Positions 38,775 through 47,667 of a stretch of 64,000 nucleotides of DNA are shown one piece after another (within the stretch, counting starts at the first letter, position 1; every line of letters begins with the position of its first letter). Position numbers and translations under genes: made by a program. The notes under the pieces are model-generated. The model was not told where the DNA came from. It made no database searches and worked only from the letters and a program-made list of their open reading frames with translations. Where the stretch lies: NCBI RefSeq assembly GCF_004310865.1, contig NZ_SIXI01000004.1, forward strand, positions 310,001 through 374,000. The letters run 5' to 3'. Source of the DNA: Aquabacterium lacunae (lineage in GTDB: Bacteria > Pseudomonadota > Gammaproteobacteria > Burkholderiales > Burkholderiaceae_C).

Positions 38775-40037
38775 TCAAAAATCGCGCCCAATTGAGAGCA
38801 TGTAAATCGTGTTGGTCAATTGGGTGTCTGTTTTTCTGACGTAGGTGCCAGACGAATTCCCAGAAAAACTCTGCGCTGCGCGGGTGGTGATCGCGGTGAT
38901 CCCGCCCAACGCATCATAAAGTCGGCTTCTGCTGGACCCGTCAGCGCCTCTGACCGCCAGGAGGCCTTCGCCTGCCAAGATCACGCCCGTCACGTTGTCC
39001 ACCAATCCAGCCTGGTCATTGCCCAGGTCGAGGATGGCCGGCGTGTTCTTGTCAAAGCGGCTGTTGCGAGTCACCAAGGTGGCCTGCGTCTTCAGCTTGA
39101 CGGACCCGATCGAGAAGTTGACGCGCCACGAATCATTGAGCGCATACCGAAACCCCAGCATGGGGCCTGCACCGAACGCGTTCTTGATCGACACCGAGGT
39201 GTCGCCAGGATTGCTTCCCCCCACATAGGCATTGAGCGCCGGCGTCGCCTTGGTGTCATAAAAAATGGCGTACATGGCCAGGGCACCCGTGTAAGGCCTG
39301 AACCTGGACGACGCGCTGCCCCAGTAGCGCCCGAACATCACCGTGGGCGGCAACAGCTTGCTGCTCAAGATCTGCTGCCCCTCCAGGCCAAACGGGGACA
39401 ACACTTCGACCTCCTGCCCATCGCCGTCCAGCACCACGCGATATCGTGGCCGCCCGGTGGCGGTCACTGACGTGGTCAGCGGGGCCGCCAGCACATAGGT
39501 CTCCACCGCCCATTGGTGGTCATCGTCCAGGTAATAGCCCAAGCTGATGCCACCCGTGGACATGGAACGACTGGCCTGCCCACGTATGCCCGGGGGTGTG
39601 CCCAGTGCGTCCAAACCCAGGTTCGACATGGTGGCGCTGAGACGTGGCAAGGCATTGGCAAACCGCGCCATGTTCCTGGCGATGTCTTTGGCATCGGTTT
39701 CCGAACCCGTGATGCCGTCCTGGGCCATCATGCGCAAGATGTCATTGAACAGGCGATTCGAAGGCGAACCAGGTGTGTCCACTGTGGCGCCACCCACCAT
39801 GGTTTGCAGCAAGCTCAGAGGCAGCACCTTGCCATTGGGGCCGTCAACATCGTAGGTTTCCCCGGACTTGGTCTGCACGTTCACATGGATGGCGCCCGCA
39901 TTCCAGAACGTGCGGTCGCGAAGCGCAGAAGAAATCTTGAGCGACAACGACGGTTCCGCAGCAGCGGCCGGCACCGCCGCACTGAGCCAGACGAGCGCAC
40001 ACGCGGCAAGCCTGGGAAATGATGGGCCCATGGACAT
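38775..40037 (-). CDS. OmpW-family outer-membrane protein with long insertions, copy 1
   Basis: The 420-residue product has a signal peptide ending near AAA (residue 26) and an OmpW-type barrel: LPPTVMFGRYWG, FRPYTGALAMYAIFYDTKA, NAFGAGPMLGFRYALNDSWRVNFSIGSVKLKTQA, and a final NTIYMLSIGRDF. Standard OmpW is about 200 residues. Here an extra 90 residues lie between the first and second strands and about 60 before the last strand. The start at 40037 has AGGAG on the minus strand. OmpW proteins form narrow channels for small hydrophobic molecules. A near duplicate follows upstream at 40198. Confidence 0.88.
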   Translation of the reverse strand: MSMGPSFPRLAACALVWLSAAVPAAAAEPSLSLKISSALRDRTFWNAGAIHVNVQTKSGETYDVDGPNGKVLPLSLLQTMVGGATVDTPGSPSNRLFNDILRMMAQDGITGSETDAKDIARNMARFANALPRLSATMSNLGLDALGTPPGIRGQASRSMSTGGISLGYYLDDDHQWAVETYVLAAPLTTSVTATGRPRYRVVLDGDGQEVEVLSPFGLEGQQILSSKLLPPTVMFGRYWGSASSRFRPYTGALAMYAIFYDTKATPALNAYVGGSNPGDTSVSIKNAFGAGPMLGFRYALNDSWRVNFSIGSVKLKTQATLVTRNSRFDKNTPAILDLGNDQAGLVDNVTGVILAGEGLLAVRGADGSSRSRLYDALGGITAITTRAAQSFSGNSSGTYVRKTDTQLTNTIYMLSIGRDF

Positions 40038-40153
40038 GAAAACTCTCCTGAATATTTGTGATCCCGGATGAACCGGGTGCCAAGATGCTAGGAGAGCTTC
40101 CGGCCGCGGGCAAGGCACCCGCAAAGGGGGCGTGTTTACCCGCTTCCCCAAAG

Positions 40154-40177
40154 AAAAAGGAGGCCATAGGCCTCCTT
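40154..40177 (-). terminator. Intrinsic terminator after OmpW copy 2
   Basis: On the minus strand, a perfect 9-bp stem (AAGGAGGCC with its complement, three-base loop) is followed by TTTTTCTTT. It lies 20 bases beyond the stop of the upstream OmpW copy, so the two copies are separate transcription units. Confidence 0.88.
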
Positions 40178-40197
40178 GATGAATGCTGTGGCCCGGA

Positions 40198-41463
40198 TCA
40201 GAAGTCGCGGCCGATGGACAGCATGTAGATCGTGTTGTTAAGGACTGTGTCCGTCTTTCTGACATAGGTACCCGTGTTGTTACCAGAGACAACCTGAGAA
40301 ACACGAGTCACGATACCAGTGACACCTCCGAGGTCTGCGAACAGCTTCTGGCGACTGGCAGTCGTGCCCTTGATCGCAGCGACGCCCTCGCCGGTCAGGA
40401 TCGTGCCGGTAATGTTGTTAAGAAGACCCGCCTCATCGTTACCAAAGTCCAGTACGGCCGGTGTGTCTTTGGTGAATCGGCTGTTACGAGTTGTCAGCGT
40501 CGCGGTGGTTTTGAGCTTGACCGACCCCAATGAGAAGTTGACGCGCCAAGAATCACCCAATGCATACCTGAAACCCAGCATTGGGCCAGCGCCAAAGGCG
40601 TTCTTGATGGATACCGTGGTATCGCCAGGATTGCTACCACCCACGTAACTGTTCAGTGCTTGTTCTGCTTTGGTGTCATAGAAAATTGCATACATGGCCA
40701 ACGCGCCCGTGTAAGGCCTGAATTTGGCATTAGCGTCCCCCCAGTACCTACCGAACATCACCGTGGGCGGCAACAATTTGGATGTGAGAATATTTTGTCC
40801 CTCTAACCCGAAAGGTGAGAGCACTTCCACCTGCTGCCCGTCAGCGTCCTCAACAATCCGATAACGTGCCTTGCCAGTTGCTGAAACGGCTGTGGTCAGA
40901 GGCGCGGCGAGCACATAGGTTTCTACCGCCCACTTGTGTTCGTCATCCAAGTAGTAACCGATACTGAGCCCACCAGTAGACATCTTGGGTTGAGCAACGC
41001 CCTTGATACCCGTGGGTGTACCCAAAGAATCCAGTCCGAGAGCGTCCATATCGCTCTTCAGCAATGACAAACCATTGTTATTACCAGCCAAGGCTGTTGC
41101 CAAATTCCGAAGGTCGGTATCAGAGGCAGAGATCTTGTCCAGAGCGACGATCTTGAGGAATTCGTTGTACAAACGATTTGCGGGTGTCCCAGCCGTATTG
41201 GCACTGCCAGTGCCGATGAACTGAGGCAGCATGCTCTTGTTGATCACCTTCCCATTCGGCCCATCGACGTCATAGGTATCACCCGACTTGGTCTTCACGT
41301 TCACGTGGATGGCGCCAGCATTCCAGAAGGTGCGCTCGCGCAAGGCGCTGGCAATCTTCAGGGACAGGGTGTCGCCAGCGGCTGCAGCCAGGGGCGAGAA
41401 GGTGCAACCAGCAGCCATCAGGGCAGCCACCACGCCGGTACGCGCCAACACGGAACGGTTCAT
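40198..41463 (-). CDS. OmpW-family outer-membrane protein with long insertions, copy 2
   Basis: The 421-residue protein is nearly co-linear with copy 1, with long identical stretches such as FRPYTGALAMYAIFYDTKA and SKLLPPTVMFGRYWG. It has the same two insertions and the same NTIYMLSIGRDF end. The N-terminal insertion (residues about 70-140) differs most. Its central and N-terminal coding sequence is visibly poorer in GC (one sampled line near 47%) than copy 1, while the signal-peptide region is GC-rich. GGAGA precedes the ATG at 41463. Confidence 0.88.
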   Translation of the reverse strand: MNRSVLARTGVVAALMAAGCTFSPLAAAAGDTLSLKIASALRERTFWNAGAIHVNVKTKSGDTYDVDGPNGKVINKSMLPQFIGTGSANTAGTPANRLYNEFLKIVALDKISASDTDLRNLATALAGNNNGLSLLKSDMDALGLDSLGTPTGIKGVAQPKMSTGGLSIGYYLDDEHKWAVETYVLAAPLTTAVSATGKARYRIVEDADGQQVEVLSPFGLEGQNILTSKLLPPTVMFGRYWGDANAKFRPYTGALAMYAIFYDTKAEQALNSYVGGSNPGDTTVSIKNAFGAGPMLGFRYALGDSWRVNFSLGSVKLKTTATLTTRNSRFTKDTPAVLDFGNDEAGLLNNITGTILTGEGVAAIKGTTASRQKLFADLGGVTGIVTRVSQVVSGNNTGTYVRKTDTVLNNTIYMLSIGRDF

Positions 41464-41501
41464 GTCGTCTCCAAAAACTTGTGCTTCACACTACAACAAA
41501 C

Positions 41502-41536
41502 AAAAAGCCGCTCGAATGCTAGCGCATGAGCGGCTT
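41502..41536 (-). terminator. Intrinsic terminator after the PEP-CTERM gene
   Basis: On the minus strand a 9-bp outer stem (AAGCCGCTC with its complement) encloses a small inner stem (ATGC/GCAT) and is followed by TTTTTG. It lies 47 bases beyond the PEP-CTERM stop and upstream of OmpW copy 2. Confidence 0.85.
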
Positions 41537-41582
41537 GTCACAAGGCCAGGCTTACACCACCTGGCCTTGCGTGCAACACCAA

Positions 41583-42548
41583 TTACTTGGCGCGGCGACG
41601 GGCGGCGAAGCCCAGACCCACCAGACCGATGGCCATCATGGCGTAGGTGCTGGGTTCCGGCACTTCACGCACCGAGAACTTCAGGACCGAGTTCACGTCA
41701 CCGTAGCTCTGCACAGCGGTCAGAGCCGAGATGCCAGCGTTGGTCAGGCCCAGCGAGTTCTTGAAGAAGTCGAAGCCAGCGGTGGTCACGCGCAGGTCGC
41801 CGATCTGGTTTTGGGCTTCAGCGGTGTAGTACACGCCGCGAGCGTCGGTCAGGCGCTGGATGTTGGTGAAACCAGCAGCGCTCATGGCGGCCACGGGGTC
41901 AGCAGCGGTCAGAGCCGAAGGAGGGATGGTGGTCGGGCCGGTCAGGGTGCCGATGGTCCACAGGGTTTGGGTGCCCAGGTCATAGGTCACGGCAGGACGG
42001 GTGCCCACAGCGCTCTTCACGCCGAACAGGGTGGCCGACACGGTGCGGTTGACCAGGTCGAACGACAGGTTGGTCACGCTGGCGAAACCACCGGTCAGGG
42101 TGCTGTTGCGCACGCCAGTTTGCTTGGCACCACCGGCCGAGCCCACACGCAGCACTTGGCCGGTCTGGTCATCAGCGGTCACCGAGGTCACGGGGGCCGA
42201 AGCGAAAGCCGAATAGCGGCTCAGGATGTCGGTTTCGTCTTGGCGCAGTTCGCCGCCGGTGGCGGGCGACACGGGTTCGATGGTGACTTGACCGGCGTTC
42301 AGGGCCGAGATCAGGCCGCCAGCGGTCGAGGGGTCAGAACCGTCGTAGCAGAACGAGCTGTCGCAGTTGCTGAAGGTCAGGGTGCCCGACGAACCGGTCA
42401 GCAGGGTCAGTTCGGCTTGACGGCCCGAACCTGCGGGATCGCTCACAACCACGGCTTGGCCGACGTTACCGGTCACGGCAGCGGCGTTGGCGGCACCAGC
42501 GGCGACCAGCGCAGCGGCAACAACCAGAGACTTCATTTCGAATTTCAT
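41583..42548 (-). CDS. PEP-CTERM sorting domain protein
   Basis: The 321-residue product has a signal peptide (cleavage after ANA, about residue 22) and a C-terminal PEP-CTERM tripartite signal: VPEPSTYA, a hydrophobic helix MMAIGLVGLGF and the basic AARRRAK. Such proteins are cut and anchored by an exosortase (EpsH/XrtA type) and are tied to extracellular polysaccharide and floc formation. The N-terminal half contains a C-x7-C pair (NCDSSFCYDG gives C-S-S-F-C spacing). GTGGAG on the minus strand supports the ATG at 42548. It lies in the surface-protein cluster. Confidence 0.93.
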   Translation of the reverse strand: MKFEMKSLVVAAALVAAGAANAAAVTGNVGQAVVVSDPAGSGRQAELTLLTGSSGTLTFSNCDSSFCYDGSDPSTAGGLISALNAGQVTIEPVSPATGGELRQDETDILSRYSAFASAPVTSVTADDQTGQVLRVGSAGGAKQTGVRNSTLTGGFASVTNLSFDLVNRTVSATLFGVKSAVGTRPAVTYDLGTQTLWTIGTLTGPTTIPPSALTAADPVAAMSAAGFTNIQRLTDARGVYYTAEAQNQIGDLRVTTAGFDFFKNSLGLTNAGISALTAVQSYGDVNSVLKFSVREVPEPSTYAMMAIGLVGLGFAARRRAK

Positions 42549-42744
42549 GTCTATCTCCACTAAAGCGGCCCTTTTGGCAATTTTTTACTGCCGGGAGGTC
42601 AGGCATCCGCGTCTTCCTGTCCACCAAGCACAAGCTCTGAAGCCTGTACGGACAAAGCATACCGGGGGTGCCGAGCGCTTCACAACCGGAGGTCACAGTA
42701 ACGACCGGTAAAACGCCTCAGGAAAACACCAAACCGAGGCACTT

Positions 42745-42761
42745 ACCCCTCAGTCGGGGGT
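42745..42761 (-). promoter_or_regulatory. GC palindrome upstream of the PEP-CTERM gene
   Basis: The site reads ACCCCTCAGTCGGGGGT on the plus strand; its minus-strand form ACCCCCGACTGAGGGGT matches the site at 36552-36569. An outer TTACCC/GGGTAA pair extends the dyad. It lies about 200 bases before the PEP-CTERM start and just past the tyrS stop. The plus strand lacks a T-run, so it is not an obvious terminator. Confidence 0.45.
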
Positions 42762-42769
42762 GCGGGTAA

Positions 42770-44029
42770 TCACTGAACATTAAGAGTTACCCGCACGAAC
42801 TTCCGCTTGCCGACCTGCACCACGTGCTGGCCAGCCCCCAGTTTCAGTGCGCGGTCGGTCACCACGGCGCCGTCCACCCGCACGCCACCCTGGTCCAGCA
42901 TGCGGTTGGCCTCGCTGGTGGAGGGCACCAGGCCGGTCTGCTTGAGCAGGGCGCCAATGCCCAGGCCGTCGGCAGCAATGCCCAGGGTGGCCTCGGGGAT
43001 GTCATCGGGAATGCCGCCCTTCGATCGGTTCACGAAATCCTGCAGGGCCGCTTCGGCCGCGGCCTGGCTGTGGAAGCGGGCCACGATCTCCTGGGCCAGC
43101 ATGACCTTGGCGTCGCGGGGGTTGCGGCCGCCCTCGCACTCGGCCTTCAGGCGGCCGATCTCGTCCATGGGGCGGAAGCTCAGCAGCGTGAAGTATTTCC
43201 ACATCAGGGTGTCGCTCACGCTCATGAGCTTGCCGAACATGTCGTTCGGGGCCTCGCTGATGCCGATGTAGTTGTTCTTGGATTTCGACATCTTCTCGAC
43301 GCCGTCCAGGCCCTCCAGCAGGGGCATGGTCAGGATGCACTGGGCTTCCTGGCCGTATTCGGCCTGCAGGTGGCGCCCCATCAGCAGGTTGAACTTCTGG
43401 TCGGTGCCGCCCAGCTCCAGGTCAGACTTCAGGGCCACCGAGTCGTAGCCCTGCATCAGGGGGTACAGGAACTCGTGCACGCTGATGGAGGTGCCGGCGT
43501 GGAAGCGGTCGTGGAAGTCGTTGCGCTCCATCATGCGGGCCACGGTGTAACGGCTGGCCAGCTGGATCATGCCGCGCGCGCCCAGGGCGTCGCACCATTC
43601 GCTGTTGTAGCGAATCTCGGTGCGGGCCGGGTCGAGCACCAGGCTCGCCTGCTTGTAATAGGTCTCGGCATTGGCCTTGACCTGCTCGGGCGTGAGCGGC
43701 GGGCGGGTGGTGTTGCGGCCCGACGGGTCACCGATCAGGGAGGTGAAGTCACCGATCAGGAAGATCACCTGGTGGCCCAGGTCCTGCAGCTGGCGCAGCT
43801 TGTTGAGCACCACGGTGTGGCCCAGGTGGATGTCGGGCGCCGTGGGGTCCAGGCCCAGCTTGATGCGCAAGGGCACGCCCGTGGCCTCCGAACGGGCCAG
43901 CTTGGCCACCCATTCGTTTTCAGGCAGCAGCTCTTCCACGCCTCGGCGGGTGACCGCCAGGGCCTCCAGCACGCGGTCGGTGACAGGGTGTTTGGGGGCG
44001 TTGGCAGCGGCTTGATCTGGGGCAGACAT
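42770..44029 (-). CDS. tyrS: Tyrosyl-tRNA synthetase
   Basis: This class I synthetase of 419 residues has HLGH (in [11 protein letters not shown]) and KMSKS, and a C-terminal S4 RNA-binding domain ([13 protein letters not shown]). It is the TyrZ-like longer type with an N-terminal extension. The ATG at 44029 (MSAPDQ) is preferred. It is divergent from the M23 peptidase, which is the common arrangement in Burkholderiales. Confidence 0.97.
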   Translation of the reverse strand: MSAPDQAAANAPKHPVTDRVLEALAVTRRGVEELLPENEWVAKLARSEATGVPLRIKLGLDPTAPDIHLGHTVVLNKLRQLQDLGHQVIFLIGDFTSLIGDPSGRNTTRPPLTPEQVKANAETYYKQASLVLDPARTEIRYNSEWCDALGARGMIQLASRYTVARMMERNDFHDRFHAGTSISVHEFLYPLMQGYDSVALKSDLELGGTDQKFNLLMGRHLQAEYGQEAQCILTMPLLEGLDGVEKMSKSKNNYIGISEAPNDMFGKLMSVSDTLMWKYFTLLSFRPMDEIGRLKAECEGGRNPRDAKVMLAQEIVARFHSQAAAEAALQDFVNRSKGGIPDDIPEATLGIAADGLGIGALLKQTGLVPSTSEANRMLDQGGVRVDGAVVTDRALKLGAGQHVVQVGKRKFVRVTLNVQ

Positions 44030-44077
44030 GGAAGATCTCACGGATGTGTAAAGACGGCCGATAAGGCTGGCAGGGAG

Positions 44078-44105
44078 ATGACACCGGAAGGCTGGCGGCT
44101 ATACT
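44078..44105 (+). promoter_or_regulatory. Sigma-70 promoter for the M23 peptidase operon
   Basis: ATGACA at 44078-44083 and TATACT at 44100-44105 are separated by 16 bases. Transcription would start near 44112. A CATCGC/GCGATG hairpin lies at 44141-44157 in the leader. Confidence 0.55.
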
Positions 44106-44154
44106 GCGCACACTTTTCCGAGGGTGTCATGCCTTTGTCACATCGCGAAATGCG

Positions 44155-45603
44155 ATGTGCACACGGCGCGGCGGGGATTCTAGGGGACAGCTTTTGGCTT
44201 CTGAACACTTGCATCGACTGTTGACTCTGGCTGAGGCGGCCCAGGAGGCCGTGCATCGTCACCCCCGCCGCCTGATGGCCGCCACCCTGGTGGTGCTGGC
44301 CGGCTCGGCGGCCACCGCATTCGGTGTGGCCCCGCTGGCCGCCGACGACAGCCGCATCGCCCCCACCATCCAGCAGATTGAAGAAGCGCTGCCGCTGCCC
44401 CAGCTGCCCGAGCAAGTGGCGGCCCTGGACAACGCCTCGCTGCGCCTGTACCGCAGCGCCCTGACCCACCCCTCCGACACGGTGGACAGCCTGCTGCGCC
44501 GCCTTGGCGTGGACGATGCGCAAGCCGCACAGTTCATCCGCGCCGATGCGGTGGCCAGCCAGGTCATGACCGGCCGCAGCGGCCGCATGCTCAAGGCCAT
44601 CGTGGAAGAAGGCCGCCTGGTGGAACTGGTGGTGCGCGGCCCGTCACAAGACGCCGAACAGCTCGACACCCACTTCACCCGCATCACGGTGCAGCGCGCC
44701 GGTGGTCGCCCTGATGGCGAGTTCTCGGCCCGCGCCGAACAGGCCCCGCTGCAGGTGCAGTCGCAGGTGGCCTCGGGCACGATCCAGTCGTCGCTGTACC
44801 AGGCCACCGACGACGCCAAGGTGCCCGACGCCATCGCCAACCAGATGGCCGAGATCTTCGGCTCCGAGATCGACTTCCGACGCGAACTGCGCAAGGGGGA
44901 TGCCTTCAGTGTGGTCTATGAAGCCCACACGGCCGATGGTGAACCCATCACCTGGGGCGGCTCGGCCGGCAAGGTGCTGGCCGCACGCTTCATCAACCAG
45001 GGCAAGGTGCACGACGCCGTCTGGTTCCAGGAACCGGGCCGCAAGGCCGCCTATTACGACCTGAGCGGCAAGAGCAAGAACAAATCGTTCCTGGCCTCGC
45101 CGCTGGCCTTCTCGCGCGTGACCTCGGGCTTTGCCATGCGATTCCACCCCATCCTGCAGCGCTGGAAGGCGCACCTGGGGGTGGACTATGGCGCGCCCAC
45201 CGGCACCCCGGTGCGCTCGGTGGGTGACGGCGTGGTGGCCTTTGCCGGTGTGCAGAACGGCTATGGCAACGTGGTGCAGGTTCAGCACTCGGGCAACCGC
45301 ATGACCGTGTACGCCCACCTCAGCCGCATCAATGTGCGCAAGGGCCAGGCCATCAGCCAGGGTGACAACATCGGCGCTGTGGGGGCCACGGGCTGGGCCA
45401 CCGGTCCGCATCTGCACTTCGAATTCAAGGTCAATGGCGCCCATGTGGATCCGATGCAGATCGCGCGCGCCTCGGAAAGCACGCAGCTGTCACCCGTCGC
45501 GCTGGCGCAGTTCCGCCGCATGGCCGTGCTGACGGCGCCACGCCTGGACATGGCCGACCAGATGCAGACGGCCGGCGCCAGCAGCGGCCCCCGCTTCGAA
45601 TAA
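44155..45603 (+). CDS. M23-family peptidoglycan endopeptidase (MepM-like)
   Basis: The product has an N-terminal membrane anchor (about residues 40-62 of the 482-residue form), a long periplasmic region with LysM/OapA-like character, and a C-terminal LytM domain. The zinc ligands lie in RFHPILQRWKAHLGVDYGAPTGTP and TGPHLHFEF. It should cut peptide cross-links in peptidoglycan. The ATG at 44155 sits inside a hairpin. A TTG at 44194 has AGGGG well placed upstream (44182-44186) and may be the real start. It is followed by anmK after 4 bases, linking wall cutting with wall recycling. Confidence 0.93.
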   Translation: MCTRRGGDSRGQLLASEHLHRLLTLAEAAQEAVHRHPRRLMAATLVVLAGSAATAFGVAPLAADDSRIAPTIQQIEEALPLPQLPEQVAALDNASLRLYRSALTHPSDTVDSLLRRLGVDDAQAAQFIRADAVASQVMTGRSGRMLKAIVEEGRLVELVVRGPSQDAEQLDTHFTRITVQRAGGRPDGEFSARAEQAPLQVQSQVASGTIQSSLYQATDDAKVPDAIANQMAEIFGSEIDFRRELRKGDAFSVVYEAHTADGEPITWGGSAGKVLAARFINQGKVHDAVWFQEPGRKAAYYDLSGKSKNKSFLASPLAFSRVTSGFAMRFHPILQRWKAHLGVDYGAPTGTPVRSVGDGVVAFAGVQNGYGNVVQVQHSGNRMTVYAHLSRINVRKGQAISQGDNIGAVGATGWATGPHLHFEFKVNGAHVDPMQIARASESTQLSPVALAQFRRMAVLTAPRLDMADQMQTAGASSGPRFE

Positions 45604-45607
45604 GCCC

Positions 45608-46738
45608 ATGGCGCAGCCACAGGCCTTCATCGGCCTGATGTCGGGCACCTCGATGGACGGTGTCGACGGCGTGCTCGGGCTGATCGGGCCCGATGGCCAA
45701 TGGCTGGGCTCACTGGCGCATGCGCACCAGCCCTTTCCCGAGCCGCTGCGCCAGGAACTGATGGCCTTGAACACCCCGGGCGCCGACGAACTGAACCGGG
45801 CGGCCCTCGCCAGCCAGGCGCTGAGCGTGGTGTATGCCGAGGTGGTGATGGCGCTGCGCCAGGCGCAACCCGATGTGCCTGTGCAAGCCGCGGGCGCCCA
45901 TGGCCAGACCGTGCGACACCGCCCCGAGCTGGGCTACACCCTGCAGTTGCTGGCCCCTGCCCTGCTGGCCGAGCTGTCGGGCGTGAATGTGGTCGCCGAT
46001 TTCCGCAGCCGCGATGTGGCCGCAGGCGGGCAAGGTGCGCCGCTGGTGCCCATCTTCCATGACGCCCTGTTCGGTCGCCCGGATGCCGTGGTGGCCGGGC
46101 TGAACATCGGCGGCATCTCGAACATCAGCCTGCTGGCGCCAGGCCAGCCCCCCAGGGGCCACGACTGCGGCCCCGGCAATGTGCTGATGGACCTGTGGGT
46201 GCAGGCCCACCGCGGCCTGCCCTATGACGCCGATGGCGCCTGGGCGGCCACCGGGCAGGTGCAGGCCGACTGGCTGGCGCTCGCCCTGGCCGACCCCTAT
46301 TTCGCGCAGGCCGCGCCCAAAAGCACCGGGCGTGACCTGTTCCACGCCGACTGGCTGCAGGCCTGGCTGGCCCGCTGCGGTTTGCCCGATGCCGCCACGC
46401 AGGCCGCACGCGCCGCCGATGTGCAGGCCACGCTGTGCGAGCTGACGGCCGCCTGCTGTGCAGCCGACGTGCTGCACGGTGGTGCCCGCGAGGTGCTGGT
46501 GTGTGGCGGTGGCGCGCTGAACGGCCACCTGATGGCCCGCCTGGCGTCCAAGGTGCAAGGCGCCGCACCCGGCACGGTGGTGCACACCAGTGCCGCACGG
46601 CAGCTGCCCCCCATGGAAGTGGAAGCCGCCGCCTTCGCGTGGCTGGCCTGGGCCCACCATGCAAAACGGCCGGGCAATGTGCCGGCCGTCACGGGGGCCC
46701 GTGGGCCCCGGGTGCTGGGTGCGCTGTACCCAGCCTGA
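45608..46738 (+). CDS. anmK: Anhydro-N-acetylmuramic acid kinase
   Basis: AnmK opens and phosphorylates 1,6-anhydro-MurNAc in peptidoglycan recycling. The 376-residue protein begins with the nucleotide-binding GLMSGTSMDGVDGVL, has GAHGQTVRH and NIGGISNISLL, and near the end VCGGGALNGHLMARL. The length is standard. It starts 4 bases after the M23 peptidase stop, so the two are co-transcribed. Confidence 0.97.
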   Translation: MAQPQAFIGLMSGTSMDGVDGVLGLIGPDGQWLGSLAHAHQPFPEPLRQELMALNTPGADELNRAALASQALSVVYAEVVMALRQAQPDVPVQAAGAHGQTVRHRPELGYTLQLLAPALLAELSGVNVVADFRSRDVAAGGQGAPLVPIFHDALFGRPDAVVAGLNIGGISNISLLAPGQPPRGHDCGPGNVLMDLWVQAHRGLPYDADGAWAATGQVQADWLALALADPYFAQAAPKSTGRDLFHADWLQAWLARCGLPDAATQAARAADVQATLCELTAACCAADVLHGGAREVLVCGGGALNGHLMARLASKVQGAAPGTVVHTSAARQLPPMEVEAAAFAWLAWAHHAKRPGNVPAVTGARGPRVLGALYPA

Positions 46739-46780
46739 GTGCCTCGCCTGAATCGGCAAGGCAGCGCCTGAGGTGTCAGC

Positions 46781-47161
46781 TCAGACCGAGAAACTCGAAC
46801 CGCAACCGCAGGTGGTGGTAGCGTTCGGGTTGCGGATCACGAACTGGGCGCCTTCGAGGTCGTCCTTGTAGTCGATCTCGGCACCGATCAGGTACTGCAG
46901 GCTCATGGCGTCGATCAGCAGGGTCACGCCGTTCTTGCTCATGGGGGTGTCGTCTTCGTTCTGGATTTCGTCGAAAGTGAAACCATACTGGAAGCCCGAA
47001 CAGCCGCCACCTTGCACGAACACACGCAGCTTCAGGTCAGGGTTGCCTTCTTCGGCCACCAGTTCAGCCACCTTGGCGGCAGCGGCATCGGTGAAAACAA
47101 TCGGGGCCGGCGGTGCGTCAGGCACCTCGGCGGTGGTCAGTGCTGCGGTGGCAGTGCTCAT
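46781..47161 (-). CDS. erpA: Iron-sulfur cluster insertion protein ErpA
   Basis: The 126-residue A-type carrier has the three conserved cysteines C54 ([11 protein letters not shown]), C118 and C120 (CGCGSSFSV at the end). It passes Fe-S clusters to apo-proteins of respiration and isoprenoid synthesis. The first 20 or so residues are a variable leader. It is followed by anmK in the convergent direction. Confidence 0.96.
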   Translation of the reverse strand: MSTATAALTTAEVPDAPPAPIVFTDAAAAKVAELVAEEGNPDLKLRVFVQGGGCSGFQYGFTFDEIQNEDDTPMSKNGVTLLIDAMSLQYLIGAEIDYKDDLEGAQFVIRNPNATTTCGCGSSFSV

Positions 47162-47190
47162 ACAGTTCTCCAGAAATTCAATGCGCCGGC

Positions 47191-47583
47191 TCAGCCGTTG
47201 TTGGCGGCCAGCTTCAAGGCAGGCTTGTCTTCGGTCTTCATGGGGTGCAGTTCACCATTGATGGTGGCCCCCTGGTGCATTTCAAGCGCCTCGTACTTCA
47301 CATCGCCCACGATACGCGCTTTGGGCTGAAGTTCGAGCAGGTCTTCCGATTCAACCGGACCCTGCACAAGGCCATTGATGATGACATGGCCCGCACGGAT
47401 CTTGCCCGTGACCTTGGCCTTTTCGCTGATGACCAGCAGGGTGCGCTTGTCACCGATGGCGATGATGTCGCCCACCACTTCGCCGTCGATGCGCAAGCCG
47501 TCGCTGAAACGGATCTCGCCCTGCATGACGGTGCCTTCACCGATCAGGGTGCGGAGAGGGGGGGTCTTCTTCCAGCCAAACAT
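47191..47583 (-). CDS. Bactofilin
   Basis: The 130-residue protein has the bactofilin (CcmA/DUF583) beta-helix, seen as short hydrophobic repeats with glycines: [71 protein letters not shown]. Short N- and C-terminal tails flank the domain. Bactofilins polymerise without nucleotide and organise cell-wall enzymes. It lies just upstream of erpA on the same strand, in a neighbourhood that includes two peptidoglycan genes. Confidence 0.95.
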   Translation of the reverse strand: MFGWKKTPPLRTLIGEGTVMQGEIRFSDGLRIDGEVVGDIIAIGDKRTLLVISEKAKVTGKIRAGHVIINGLVQGPVESEDLLELQPKARIVGDVKYEALEMHQGATINGELHPMKTEDKPALKLAANNG

Positions 47584-47667
47584 GCGAACTCCAGGTCAGT
47601 GCCGATCAGAGGGGCGCAAGATTTACACCAATCGCCACCAGCGTCAATGCCCTGATTGTGCGGTGCG

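Noticed and set aside
42630..42672. Sigma-54-like GGCAC...GC sequence upstream of the PEP-CTERM gene at 41583
   Set aside because: The GG and GC elements are two bases too far apart for a -24/-12 promoter, unlike the two correct copies near 62.6 and 63.5 kb.
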